Shown in pieces: positions 14,894 to 23,153 of a stretch of 64,000 nt of DNA (its first letter is position 1; every line of letters begins with the position of its first letter). Position numbers and translations under genes: made by a program. Origin of the DNA: Hyphomicrobiales bacterium (GTDB taxonomy: Bacteria; Pseudomonadota; Alphaproteobacteria; Rhizobiales; Beijerinckiaceae). Under the pieces are notes generated by a model, which searched no databases, was not told the DNA's origin, and saw only the letters and a program-made list of their open reading frames with translations. The stretch covers positions 19,666 to 83,665 of the forward strand of contig UBZM01000058.1 in assembly GCA_900470095.1 (NCBI GenBank). The letters run 5' to 3'.

Positions 14894-16246
14894 CTAGCGC
14901 GCGGTCCTCGGCCAGAGGCAGCGGTCGACGACCAGCATGACGATCAACGACGCGCCGACGAGCGGAAAGACCAGTCCGCCGACCGCCAGGATGGCGAAGA
15001 CGCCGTAGAGCGTCCGGCGCTCCGGCGGCAGCGGCGGCACCCCGAGCGATCCGGCCGGGCGTCGCTTCCACCACATCACCCCGGCGGAGACCGCGAGCAG
15101 GATGATCGCCAGGCAGACGGCCAGCATGAAGAGCTGGTTCGTCAGGCCGAATTCCTGCCCCATATGGACGTTGATGCCCCATTCCAGCCATTTCCCGAGC
15201 GGGCCGTAATCCGCGAAGGACATGTCGAGCAAGGGCTCGCCGCTATACTGGTCGAGATGGATGACGCGCTGCTGCGACAGGTCGTTCGGGTAGACCGAGC
15301 CGGTGAAGACGCCGTTGGGACCGGCCGGCAGGTTGACGGCGTAGCCGCGCGCCAGGCCGAGTGCATCGAACCTCGCCACGGCCGCGTCGAGGCTGATCGG
15401 CGCTGCCGCCGTCGCGATGGATTCCGGCACGCGTGCCTGTTCCAGCGACCATGAGGTCGGCCCGGCATGGTGCAGATGCTCATCCGACATCGGCAGGTTG
15501 ACGCGGATACCGGCCGGGTAGCCGAAATTATGCCCGTTCGCCCAGCGATTGACCTGGTCGCCCCAGAACACCGACCAGGGCATGCCGGTGATCGCGAGGA
15601 AGACGATGAAGAAGCCGGCGAAGGCGCCGGTGACGGCATGCAGGTCGCGCCAGAAGACCCGCTTGCCGGCATCACCGCGCACGGAAACGACACCGCCCTT
15701 GCGGCCCCGAGGCCACCACAGATAGAGCCCGGTCCCGACCAGCAGGATCGACCAGCCGCCGGCGATCTCGATCACGCCATTCGCGACCGGCCCGAAATAG
15801 GCGAGGCTGTGGATCTGCCGGACCACCCACATCACTGTGCCCTTGTCGGGAATCTGGCCAAGCACACGCCCGTCATAGGGGTCGACATGCACGACCTTGC
15901 GCGCACCAGTGGCGTCCCGGACGGTGATTTCCGCTGCCGATGACGCTGTTGCCGCGGGCACGAATTTCACGGCCTTGCCGGGAAAGGCCGCAAGCGCATT
16001 GGCGACCAGTGTCGTCGTGGGGGCCAGGGCGGTCGATCGCATCTCCACCCGCTTGAGATCGCGATGAACCAGCGCGTCGATCTCGGTTCGGAAGAGATAG
16101 AGCCCGCCGGTGACCGCGAGCAGGATGAGGAAGGGCAGCGTCACCAGCCCGGCATAGAAATGCCAGCGCCAGACGGCGCGGTAGAGGGAGGCGGCGCGTG
16201 TGTCCGCGCGCGCAGGCGCTGCCTGCGTCGATGAAACGATGGTCAT
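14894..16246 (-). CDS. PepSY-associated TM helix protein (siderophore-reductase-like)
   Basis: A 450-residue inner-membrane protein of the PepSY_TM family. Membrane segments include AVWRWHFYAGLVTLPFLIL near the N-terminus, FFIVFLAITGMPWSVFWGD, FMLAVCLAIILLAVSAGVMWW and VFPLVGASLIVMLVVD, with periplasmic PepSY regions between. Paired histidines (RWHFYAG, HAVTGAF, VHMGQEF) could bind haem or metal. Family members reduce iron-siderophores or support respiratory and metal functions. The ATG at 16246 is preceded by AGGACA; a longer frame to 16639 would overlap the upstream gene. The 35-bp gap after the small Cys-containing gene suggests an operon. No TonB receptor is nearby. Confidence 0.88.
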   Translation of the reverse strand: MTIVSSTQAAPARADTRAASLYRAVWRWHFYAGLVTLPFLILLAVTGGLYLFRTEIDALVHRDLKRVEMRSTALAPTTTLVANALAAFPGKAVKFVPAATASSAAEITVRDATGARKVVHVDPYDGRVLGQIPDKGTVMWVVRQIHSLAYFGPVANGVIEIAGGWSILLVGTGLYLWWPRGRKGGVVSVRGDAGKRVFWRDLHAVTGAFAGFFIVFLAITGMPWSVFWGDQVNRWANGHNFGYPAGIRVNLPMSDEHLHHAGPTSWSLEQARVPESIATAAAPISLDAAVARFDALGLARGYAVNLPAGPNGVFTGSVYPNDLSQQRVIHLDQYSGEPLLDMSFADYGPLGKWLEWGINVHMGQEFGLTNQLFMLAVCLAIILLAVSAGVMWWKRRPAGSLGVPPLPPERRTLYGVFAILAVGGLVFPLVGASLIVMLVVDRCLWPRTAR

Positions 16247-16281
16247 GGGTATGTCCTGTCCTGAAGGGGGAAAGTCTGGCT

Positions 16282-16701
16282 TCAGACCAGGGCAGGCGGG
16301 GCGCGCGCTCCAAGCGGGTAGAGGCTCCGCCCGATCGTGGCGCGCTGGGCAGGCGGGGAGGCGAAGTCCGCCGCGATAATGATGCTGCGGTGGAGGGCAA
16401 GTACAGCGGCTGCGACCGGAGGAGCGCCGCTGGCGCTTGCAAGGCAGCCAAGCGCGCAGCAGGTCTTGGATTGCTCCGGGCTCGCGGGCGCCGTCGGTTC
16501 GGACGATCCACCGGGCGCGCAGAGCACATGCTGCGGAAACGGCGAGGGCGCGGCCGAGAGCCCGGCGCCGATCGAGAGCAGGACCGCGTTGAGGATCAGC
16601 GCATAGGCGCAGAGCACGGCAACGATGCCGCGCCCCCATCTCGCCCCTGTCGCCGTCGCGCCCATGCTTGCTGCGCTACGGTGCGGCAGGTCGGCGGTCA
16701 A
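16282..16701 (-). CDS. Small DUF2946-like membrane protein
   Basis: A 139-residue protein with one N-terminal hydrophobic segment (GIVAVLCAYALILNAVLLSIGAG) and a cysteine cluster (CAPGG, then KTCCALGCLA). This layout resembles DUF2946-type proteins that often accompany PepSY, TonB-receptor or copper genes; the link is by pattern only. It lies 35 bp upstream of the PepSY gene on the same strand and probably shares its transcript. An internal Met at codon 13 (16665) could be the true start. Function unknown; metal binding is inference from the cysteines. Confidence 0.6.
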   Translation of the reverse strand: MTADLPHRSAASMGATATGARWGRGIVAVLCAYALILNAVLLSIGAGLSAAPSPFPQHVLCAPGGSSEPTAPASPEQSKTCCALGCLASASGAPPVAAAVLALHRSIIIAADFASPPAQRATIGRSLYPLGARAPPALV

Positions 16702-16735
16702 TGACCCCAGGCGACGAAGCCCCTGCGCTCCCTCG

Positions 16736-17935
16736 TCACGCCGCCGGCAGGCAGGCGGGGCCGAGCGGTTCGAAGCTCTTATAGGTCAGGATGAACTCCT
16801 GGTGGCCGAGCTCTTCCGATTTGGTGCACCCGCCCTTGGCCAGGGAAATGACAAGGTCGCGAATCTCGCGGCCGACCTCGTCGAGCCCTGCGCGGCCCTC
16901 GAGGATCCGGCCGGCATCGACATCCATGTCGTCTGCCATCCGCCGATAGGTTTCCGGATTCGCGCAGATCTTGACCACAGGCGAGATCGCCGAGCCGACG
17001 ACCGAGCCGCGGCCGGTGACGAAGAGCACGCAATGGGCGCCGCAGGCGATCAGCTCCGCGATCTCGGCATTGTCGTTGATATTGGGGAAGCCGAAGCGCA
17101 CTTCGCCATCCGGCACGACATCGAGCAGATAGAGCCCGCCATGGGGCGGGATGTCGCCGGGCTTGATCAGGCCCGAGATCGGCGAGGCCCCGGATTTGGC
17201 ATAGGCGCCCATCGATTTCTCCTCGATGGTCGACAACCCGCCCTCGGCATTGCCGGCGGCGAAGGAGCCATAGCCGAGCGTCGCGTAATAGCGGGCCGCC
17301 TTGGCGACCGATTTCTCCAGCTCCTCGCCCAGCTCCGGCGTCACGGCGCGCGCCGCCATGATGTGCTCGCAGCCGATCAGTTCGCCGGTCTCCTCGAAGA
17401 TGCAGGCGGCGCCCTCGGAAATCAGCAGGTCGAAGGCGCGCCCGGCCGCAGGGTTTCCGGTGATGCCCGAAGTGCCGTCCGAGCCGCCGCAGACGGTGCC
17501 GACGACGAGCTCACTGAGCGCCATCGGCACGGTCTCCTGCTCGTCGAGACGCGCACGTTCGGTCTCGACCCAGGCGCGACCCTCCTTGATCGAGCTGCGC
17601 GTGCCGCCCGTGCCCTGGATGATGATGGTCTTCACCGGCCGGCCGGAGGCGCGCACGACGCGCTCGAGCGCGTATTTGTTGAAGCTCTCGCAGCCGAGCG
17701 AGATCAGCAGCACGGCCCCGACATTGGGGTGGGTGCAGAGCCGCTCCATCATCTTTTCGGCATAGCCATTGGGATAGCAGCCGGGAAAGCCGATGACATG
17801 GACGCCGTTCTCGCGCCAGGGCAGGGCGATCTCGCGCGCGACGTGATGCGCGCATTCGACGAGATAGGCGACGGCGATCGTGTTGCGGATGCCCTTGCGC
17901 CCGTCGGACCGGAGATAGCCGCGCATGTCGTTCAT
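16736..17935 (-). CDS. UxaA family hydro-lyase, large subunit
   Basis: A 399-residue catalytic part of a split UxaA/GarD-type dehydratase. Relatives dehydrate altronate or galactarate, or desulfonate (2R)-sulfolactate (SuyB). Motifs: RSDGRKGIRNTIAVAYLVEC at the start, VIGFPGCYPNGYAEKMMERL, LLISLGCESFNKY, ELVVGTVCGGSDGTSGITGNPA, and FVTGRGSVVGSAISPVVKIC; the conserved cysteines could ligate iron. Its ATG overlaps the small subunit's TGA by four bases. With the SAF-domain gene and an RraA-family gene upstream, a sugar-acid or sulfo-acid catabolic operon is likely. The exact substrate cannot be decided. Confidence 0.85.
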   Translation of the reverse strand: MNDMRGYLRSDGRKGIRNTIAVAYLVECAHHVAREIALPWRENGVHVIGFPGCYPNGYAEKMMERLCTHPNVGAVLLISLGCESFNKYALERVVRASGRPVKTIIIQGTGGTRSSIKEGRAWVETERARLDEQETVPMALSELVVGTVCGGSDGTSGITGNPAAGRAFDLLISEGAACIFEETGELIGCEHIMAARAVTPELGEELEKSVAKAARYYATLGYGSFAAGNAEGGLSTIEEKSMGAYAKSGASPISGLIKPGDIPPHGGLYLLDVVPDGEVRFGFPNINDNAEIAELIACGAHCVLFVTGRGSVVGSAISPVVKICANPETYRRMADDMDVDAGRILEGRAGLDEVGREIRDLVISLAKGGCTKSEELGHQEFILTYKSFEPLGPACLPAA

Positions 17936-18249
17936 TGGGCGGCTCCCGCCTTGCGCTCGTCTTCGAGATGATAGGTCGGGGTGTAGTCGCTCTTCATGTT
18001 CTGAACATGGACATGCTGGCCGGCCGCGATCGCTTCGGTCGCCACGCCGATCGGCGCCCCGTATTTCAGGATTTTTTCGCCGGTGACGATCGGCTTTCGC
18101 GCGACCTTGTGGGCGAGCGCGATATCACGGTCGAGCACGGCCGGGCCTGAACCGGTTTCGACGGTCTCGCCGGCGGCGAGCCGCATCCGCGCGACAAAGA
18201 CGTTGTCGCGCGGGTCGAGCAGGATGAGCCGGGGATCGTGCTGAGCCAT
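17932..18249 (-). CDS. UxaA family SAF-domain small subunit
   Basis: A 105-residue protein matching the N-terminal SAF domain of UxaA enzymes, here a separate gene as in SuyA or split altronate dehydratases. Motifs: LILLDPRDNVFVARMRLAAGE, ALAHKVARKPIVTGEKILKYG and GVATEAIAAGQHVHVQNM. The ATG at 18249 is chosen because GAGGAG lies eight bases upstream; a GTG at 18258 would abut the Shine-Dalgarno sequence. The ATGA overlap with the large subunit implies stoichiometric translation. Confidence 0.85.
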   Translation of the reverse strand: MAQHDPRLILLDPRDNVFVARMRLAAGETVETGSGPAVLDRDIALAHKVARKPIVTGEKILKYGAPIGVATEAIAAGQHVHVQNMKSDYTPTYHLEDERKAGAAQ

Positions 18250-18315
18250 GGGCGTCACTCCTCGAGGAACTGGCCGGATCGGTCGGGCTGACCGGGAGAG
18301 GCCGGCCGCAGGCGT

Positions 18316-18978
18316 TCAGAACTTGCCGAACTGGAGATAGGCTTCCTGCGGGTCCGTGCCGGCAAGGATCGCGGTGCGGACTTTGTTCTCGGCCGAGATC
18401 GCGGTTTCCGCCTTCTCCAGCACCTCCTCGATCACCTCGACGGGAATGCGCACGATGCCGTCGCGGTCGCCCAGGATGTAGTCGCCGGGGCGGATCCAGA
18501 CCGCGCCGATCTTGATCGGCTCGTCGATCGTCTTCGGCATCCAGAAGCCGACGATGTCGCGTGGCGTATAGGCGCGGAAATAGGCCTGGAAGCCCATATC
18601 GACCATGAACTCGGTATCACGCGACAGGCCGTCGATGACGCAGCCGCGCACGCCCTTGTTCTTCAGCGTCTCGGCGGAAAGCTCGCCCATCAGCGCGACC
18701 TCGTCGGTATTCGGCTGGCAGACCCAGACATGGCCGGGCTTGGCGCGCGAGAGCAGGCCGGTCCAGCCGAGCAGGGTCTCATGCGCATCGAAATCCGGAT
18801 CGGTCTTGCCCTCGACGGTGAAGGCCGGGCCGGCGAGCTTCTGGCCGGGCAGGAGCGGCCTCAGATCGGGCGGGAGCGTGAAATCCTTCAGCCCCATGGC
18901 GCGCATGACATCGTGGATGATGCCGGTATAGCAGCGTTCCAGCCGCTCGGTCAGTTGATCGCTCAAGGCTTCCTCCAT
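18316..18978 (-). CDS. RraA family protein (HMG aldolase / oxaloacetate decarboxylase-like)
   Basis: A 220-residue protein of the RraA/4-hydroxy-4-methyl-2-oxoglutarate aldolase family. It has GPAFTVEG, VALMGELSAETLKNKGVRGCVIDGLSRD (the metal/pyruvate-binding loop with GCVIDG and an R-D pair) and PGDYILGDRDGIVRIP. In catabolic operons such proteins often act as aldolases or decarboxylases on oxo-acids rather than as RNase E inhibitors; that would suit the adjacent UxaA-type dehydratase. The start is uncertain: ATG 18978 has no clear ribosome binding site, and a GTG at 19017 would add 13 residues. Confidence 0.82.
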   Translation of the reverse strand: MEEALSDQLTERLERCYTGIIHDVMRAMGLKDFTLPPDLRPLLPGQKLAGPAFTVEGKTDPDFDAHETLLGWTGLLSRAKPGHVWVCQPNTDEVALMGELSAETLKNKGVRGCVIDGLSRDTEFMVDMGFQAYFRAYTPRDIVGFWMPKTIDEPIKIGAVWIRPGDYILGDRDGIVRIPVEVIEEVLEKAETAISAENKVRTAILAGTDPQEAYLQFGKF

Positions 18979-19020
18979 AGTGGCACGTCGCTGTGCCGGG
19001 GGGCCTACCACTGACACCCG

Positions 19021-19048
19021 GGCACCCTGCCATTGCGGGCAGGGTGCC
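19021..19048. other. 11-bp-stem hairpin upstream of the RraA gene
   Basis: GGCACCCTGCC (19021-19031) and its exact complement (19038-19048) form a hairpin with a 6-base loop between the RraA-family and bpt genes, both minus strand. No T-run follows. It may be a weak terminator for bpt or a leader structure for the RraA operon. Confidence 0.4.
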
Positions 19049-19107
19049 GGCAGGGAGCATGGGCCGCAAGCGCGTTTTGCGCGCCTCGACGATGCGTTTC
19101 AAACGGT

Positions 19108-19863
19108 TTAAGTGTTCGAGTCGACCCGTTCCCAGCCCTGGGGCGAGAGGCGCTCCTGCGGCAGGAAGCGGGACTTGTAGGCCATCTTGGGCGAGCCATC
19201 GACCCAATAGCCGAGATAGACATAGGGCAGGCCGAGCTTGCGGGCCCGCTCGATATGGTCGAGCACCATGAAGGTGCCGAGCGAGCGCTGCTCCAGCATC
19301 GGGTCGAACACCGAATAGACCATGGAAAGCCCGTCATTCAGCCGGTCGGTCAGCGCCATCGCGAAGAGATCGCCGACACCGCGCCCGGTGAAGCCGCTAT
19401 CGGGACCGCGCCGGCGATACTCGATCAGGTTGGTCTCGACATGCGTGTCCTCGATCATCATCGCGAAATCGAGGGCCGACATCGAGGCCATGCCGCCATC
19501 GGGGTGGCGTTCGTCGAGATAGCTGCGGAACAGCGAGTAATGCTCGGAGCGCGGCTCCGGCGGCAGCTCCTCGCCGATCAGGTCGCAATTGCGCGTGAGC
19601 ACGCGCCGGAACCCACGAGACGGTCGGAAGTCGTCGACGCAGACGCGGACGGAGACGCAGGAGCGGCAGGTCTCGCAGGCGGGCCGATAGGCGATGCTCT
19701 GCGAACGCCGGAAGCCGCCTTGCGAGAGCACGTCGTTGAGGTCGCGCGCCCGTCCGCCGACAAGGTGGGTGAACACCTTGCGTTCCTCCCGCCCGGGCAG
19801 ATACGGGCAGGAGGTCGGTGACGTCAGATAGAATTGCGGGGCATCCCGCAACGGGCGCGTCAC
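19108..19863 (-). CDS. bpt: Aspartate/glutamate leucyltransferase
   Basis: N-end rule enzyme that adds leucine from Leu-tRNA to proteins starting with Asp or Glu, marking them for ClpS/ClpAP. The 251-residue protein has the ATE family blocks: FYLTSPTSCPYLPGREERKVFT with the N-terminal Cys pair region, SIAYRPACETCRSCVSVRV (CxxCxxC-like), VFDPMLEQRSLGTFMVLDHI and YVYLGYWVDGSPKMAYKSRF. Closest by pattern to bacterial Bpt rather than eukaryotic ATE1. The GTG start at 19863 has GGAG about ten bases upstream. It runs just downstream of the RDD gene, 76 bp apart. Confidence 0.93.
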   Translation of the reverse strand: MTRPLRDAPQFYLTSPTSCPYLPGREERKVFTHLVGGRARDLNDVLSQGGFRRSQSIAYRPACETCRSCVSVRVCVDDFRPSRGFRRVLTRNCDLIGEELPPEPRSEHYSLFRSYLDERHPDGGMASMSALDFAMMIEDTHVETNLIEYRRRGPDSGFTGRGVGDLFAMALTDRLNDGLSMVYSVFDPMLEQRSLGTFMVLDHIERARKLGLPYVYLGYWVDGSPKMAYKSRFLPQERLSPQGWERVDSNT

Positions 19864-19939
19864 GTTCGTATCGCTCCGGAAACGACCTGAACCACGAGTG
19901 TAGCAGCAGCGCAGCCGGCAACAAGAGTGGCGATGCGGA

Positions 19940-20413
19940 TCAGGTGCGGACGACGACCAGTCCGGTCAGGATGTCATGGCCGAGCCTGCGGTCATCGCGC
20001 ACCAATCCGCAGAGGATATCGAGCACCCAGAGCGCGACCGTGCCTGCCGCGACATAGAACAGCAGGGCGTGGACGGCGGCTGCGAGCCCGTCGGGACGGC
20101 CGCCATTGACGGTCTCGACCCTGAGACCCGCCATGCGCATGCCCCAGGTCGCCTGCTTCCGACCACCGATGGTCAGCGCCGCATAGCCGAGCGCGGTCGC
20201 GACCGTCGCGATCGGCAGGAGCAGCCAGGTCGCGCCGAAGGTGACGAGGCCGAGGAAGATCAGGAGCGCGACCACGAGCCAGCCCAGGATGAACAGGGCG
20301 ATGATGTCGCCGATCCAGGCGAACAGGCGCGACCCCAGCACGCCGCTGACATTCTGCAGCGGGCGCTGCTCGATCGGCGTGATCGCGGGTTGCTGATAGC
20401 TGCGTTCGCTCAT
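19940..20413 (-). CDS. RDD family membrane protein
   Basis: A 157-residue integral membrane protein with the RDD motif near the first membrane segment (SRLFAWIGDIIALFILGWLVVALLIFLGL), then TWLLLPIATVATALGYAAL, the conserved QATWGMRMAGLRVE stretch, a third hydrophobic segment LLFYVAAGTVALWVLDIL and DRRLGHDILTGLVVV. RDD proteins are thought to transport ions or small solutes; no substrate is predictable here. It lies between ilvA and bpt on the same strand. Confidence 0.88.
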   Translation of the reverse strand: MSERSYQQPAITPIEQRPLQNVSGVLGSRLFAWIGDIIALFILGWLVVALLIFLGLVTFGATWLLLPIATVATALGYAALTIGGRKQATWGMRMAGLRVETVNGGRPDGLAAAVHALLFYVAAGTVALWVLDILCGLVRDDRRLGHDILTGLVVVRT

Positions 20414-20481
20414 CGAAAGTCGAAACCCCTTGTTTCGCGGGCGCGTCCGGTGGTGGTGCGCTCCGCCGCCATAATGTTTGA

Positions 20482-21726
20482 TCAGCGGTCCTGTTCCGCA
20501 AGGCCACGCGGAAAGATACGGCGCGGCTGGAAGCCATTGGCCCGCAGCGCCTCCTCGATGGCGCGTGTATGGCTCTCGCCGCGCGTCTCGACGGTGACGT
20601 CGAGCGTCACGCCCTTGGCCGGCACGTCGAGGAAGAGCCGGCCATGGCTGACCTCGAGGATGTTGGCGCCATGATCGCCGAGGAGGCTCGCGACCTTGCC
20701 GAGCAGGCCCGGCCGGTCGCTGGCGGTGAGGCGGAAGGCGGCGATCCGGTCCTCGCGCTCCAGCTCGCGCACCATGATCGCGGCGAGCAGCCTGGTGTCG
20801 ATATTGCCGCCGCAGAGCACGAGGCCGACCTTGCGGCCGCGATAGCGCTCCGGCTCCTTCAGCATCGCGGCCAGCCCCGCGGCGCCGGCGCCCTCGGCCA
20901 GCGAATGCTGCAGGCTGGCATAGGCGTTGACCGCGCGCTCGATCAGATCCTCGCCGACAAGGACGATATCGGAGACCAGGCTGGAGACGATCGGCAAGGT
21001 CAGTTCGCCGACGGTCTTCACGGCGATGCCCTCAGCCAGGGTCGCGCCGCCGATCGGCCGGTCCTCGGCATTCACGGCATTGTAGAAGGAGGGATAAAGC
21101 TCGGCCTCGACGCCGATCAGCTCGATTTCCGGCTTCAGGGCCTTGGCCGCGATGGCATTGCCCGCCATCAGCCCGCCGCCGCCAAGCGGGATGATCAGCA
21201 CGTCGAGATCAGGCGCATCGGCCAGCATCTCGCGTGCGACCGTGCCCTGGCCGGCCATCACCACGGCGTCGTCATAGGGATGCACGAAGACCAGGGTCTC
21301 GGCCTGCGCCAGCTCGCGGGCGCGCACGGCCGATTCGTAGAGTGTCTCGCCATAGAGCACGACGCGGGCGCCATGGGCCCTGGTGTTCTCGACCTTCACC
21401 AGCGGCGTCGTCTCCGGCATCACGATCGTCGCCGGGATGCCGAAGCGGCGGGCGTGATAGGCGACGGCCTGTGCATGGTTGCCGGCCGACATGGCGATGA
21501 CGCCGCGGGCCCGCTCGGCTTCAGTCAGGGTGAGCAGCTTGTTGACCGCGCCGCGCTCCTTGAAGGAGGCCGTCGCCTGCATGTTCTCGTGCTTGACCAG
21601 CACGGTCGCGCCGGTGAGCTCGGACAGGCGCGGCGCCGGCACCAGCGGCGTGCGCAGCACATGCCCCTCGATACGCTGTGCGGCCGCTTCGATATCGGCG
21701 GGAGTGATCGAGAAAGGCTCGCTCAT
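20482..21726 (-). CDS. Threonine ammonia-lyase with ACT-like C-terminus
   Basis: PLP enzyme deaminating threonine to 2-oxobutyrate, the first step to isoleucine or a catabolic step. The 414-residue protein has the PLP lysine in ATASFKERGA (Lys56), the SAGNHAQ loop and the phosphate-binding LGGGGLMAG. A C-terminal ACT-like domain (FRLTASDRPGLLGKVASLLGDHGANILEVSHGR) spans about residues 330-400. One short ACT domain fits TdcB/IlvA of the shorter type more than E. coli IlvA with two. The gene starts 14 bp after a LivH-like permease gene on the same strand, so amino-acid uptake and threonine breakdown may be co-expressed. Confidence 0.92.
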   Translation of the reverse strand: MSEPFSITPADIEAAAQRIEGHVLRTPLVPAPRLSELTGATVLVKHENMQATASFKERGAVNKLLTLTEAERARGVIAMSAGNHAQAVAYHARRFGIPATIVMPETTPLVKVENTRAHGARVVLYGETLYESAVRARELAQAETLVFVHPYDDAVVMAGQGTVAREMLADAPDLDVLIIPLGGGGLMAGNAIAAKALKPEIELIGVEAELYPSFYNAVNAEDRPIGGATLAEGIAVKTVGELTLPIVSSLVSDIVLVGEDLIERAVNAYASLQHSLAEGAGAAGLAAMLKEPERYRGRKVGLVLCGGNIDTRLLAAIMVRELEREDRIAAFRLTASDRPGLLGKVASLLGDHGANILEVSHGRLFLDVPAKGVTLDVTVETRGESHTRAIEEALRANGFQPRRIFPRGLAEQDR

Positions 21727-21740
21727 GCGTGAAGTTCCGT

Positions 21741-23072
21741 TCAGACCTGACGAGGCGAAAGCGCGCCCTCGCCGAAGAAACCGCCGGGGCGCAGGATCAG
21801 CACCACGGCGAGCAAGCTATAGACGGCGATGTCGCGCTGTTCGATAGGCATGGTTGATGACCAGATGACCTCGAAGAGCGCAATGCTGAGGCCGCCGAGG
21901 CAGGCGCCGGCGACCGAGCCGATGCCGCCCAGGATCGCGGCGACGAGCGCCTTCAGCCCGAGCGTGAAGCCGCCGGCAAAGCCCATGCCGCCATAGATCG
22001 CGGTGACGATGACGCCGGCCGCGCCGCAGGCCGCGCAGGCGAGGATCAGCGCCCGGTCATGCACGGCACGCGCGTTGACGCCGAAAAGCGCCGCGGTGCC
22101 GGCATCGTCCGAGACCGCGCGCCAGGCCCGGCCGAAGGCGGAGTAGCGGATCAGCAGCACGAGCCCGAGCGCGGCGCTGAGGCCGCCGGCCGCGAGCGCC
22201 AGCCCGACGGGGGTTGCGGTGAGGATGAAGCTGCCGGAGCGCGCCAGCGGCCAGGGCTCGTTGTAGACCGGCGGCAGCCAGCGCAGATCGGGCCCCTGCG
22301 CCAGCCGCAGATATTCAGACAGCGCAATCGCGAGCCCGATCGTCGCGATCAGCATCTGCTGGCCGCTGGCGCGCTCGAGATGGCGCAGCACGAAACGCCC
22401 CATGGCGAAGCCGTGAAAGGCCGCGACCAGCATGGCCACGACGAAGGCGACCAGGAGCCCCGAGACCGGCGTCGAGATCGCCGTCGAGACAAGCAGCGCC
22501 ACGCCGATGACGGCCGAGAGCGCGCCGAGCGCCGCGAATTCGCCAAAGCTCAGGATGATGCGCCCGGTCAGGCCATAGATCAGCGCATAGGCCGAGGCGA
22601 GCAGCGCGTAGACCGCGGCCGAGGGCAGGGCGCTCAAGCCTTGCTGCAGGGCATAGGCGAAGCCGGGGGAGAGCTGCGGCAGGCCATCGATGCGGGCTGA
22701 GCCCGGATCGACCGGCGGTTCCTCGCGATTCTCCAAATAGAAGCGCCGCAGCAGGTAGAAACTGGCATCGTTCATCGGCCGTCCATCGACCGCGACGCCG
22801 AGCAACGCGCCGCGCTGCAGACCCGCGCCCTCGCCGGCGAAGAGGCAATCGATCATGCGCTGGCGCGCCGGGCCGCTGCCTGTCTCGACATGGTAGAGGA
22901 TGCGCAGGGTATTGGCGCGCGGGCCATTGGTTGCGCGGTCGACGGTGATCCGCGCGTCCTGCGTGTTGAGTGCCGGGATGGCCTGGCGGCAAAGCCGCGT
23001 CTGGTCCGTATCGAAGCGTTCGCTGCAGCCGGTCAGCAGCAAGGCCATGAGAATCGGGAGGAGCGCGCGCAT
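21741..23072 (-). CDS. LivH-like ABC permease with N-terminal lipoprotein domain
   Basis: A 443-residue protein. Residues 1-16 are a lipoprotein signal (MALLLTGCSERFD, lipobox LLTGC); residues 17 to about 150 are a soluble, presumably periplasmic, region with Cys pairs (RLCRQ, IDCLF). From about residue 155 it is a branched-chain amino acid transporter permease of the LivH type: AVYALLASAYALIYGLTGRIILSFGEFAALGA and, later, GIGSVAGACLGGLSIALFEVIWSS. No LivK, LivM, LivG or LivF is nearby, so it must pair with distant components if active. It probably forms an operon with the threonine deaminase gene 14 bp downstream. Confidence 0.85.
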   Translation of the reverse strand: MRALLPILMALLLTGCSERFDTDQTRLCRQAIPALNTQDARITVDRATNGPRANTLRILYHVETGSGPARQRMIDCLFAGEGAGLQRGALLGVAVDGRPMNDASFYLLRRFYLENREEPPVDPGSARIDGLPQLSPGFAYALQQGLSALPSAAVYALLASAYALIYGLTGRIILSFGEFAALGALSAVIGVALLVSTAISTPVSGLLVAFVVAMLVAAFHGFAMGRFVLRHLERASGQQMLIATIGLAIALSEYLRLAQGPDLRWLPPVYNEPWPLARSGSFILTATPVGLALAAGGLSAALGLVLLIRYSAFGRAWRAVSDDAGTAALFGVNARAVHDRALILACAACGAAGVIVTAIYGGMGFAGGFTLGLKALVAAILGGIGSVAGACLGGLSIALFEVIWSSTMPIEQRDIAVYSLLAVVLILRPGGFFGEGALSPRQV

Positions 23073-23153
23073 TGCGCGAAGGCTAGCGCCAGTTGCGACG
23101 CGTTGATACTCGCTGCGACGCGCAATCCATCGCTTTGGCGGGCGCCTGTGGCT

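Noticed and set aside
13584..14897. 437-codon plus-strand frame opposite the DUF2336 gene
   Set aside because: Antisense shadow: charged low-complexity translation without motifs, while the minus-strand frame fits DUF2336.
16282..16701. Copper-chaperone function for the small Cys-containing protein
   Set aside because: The CCxxxC arrangement is suggestive but no CopZ/HMA or CopC motif is present, so no specific metal role is claimed.
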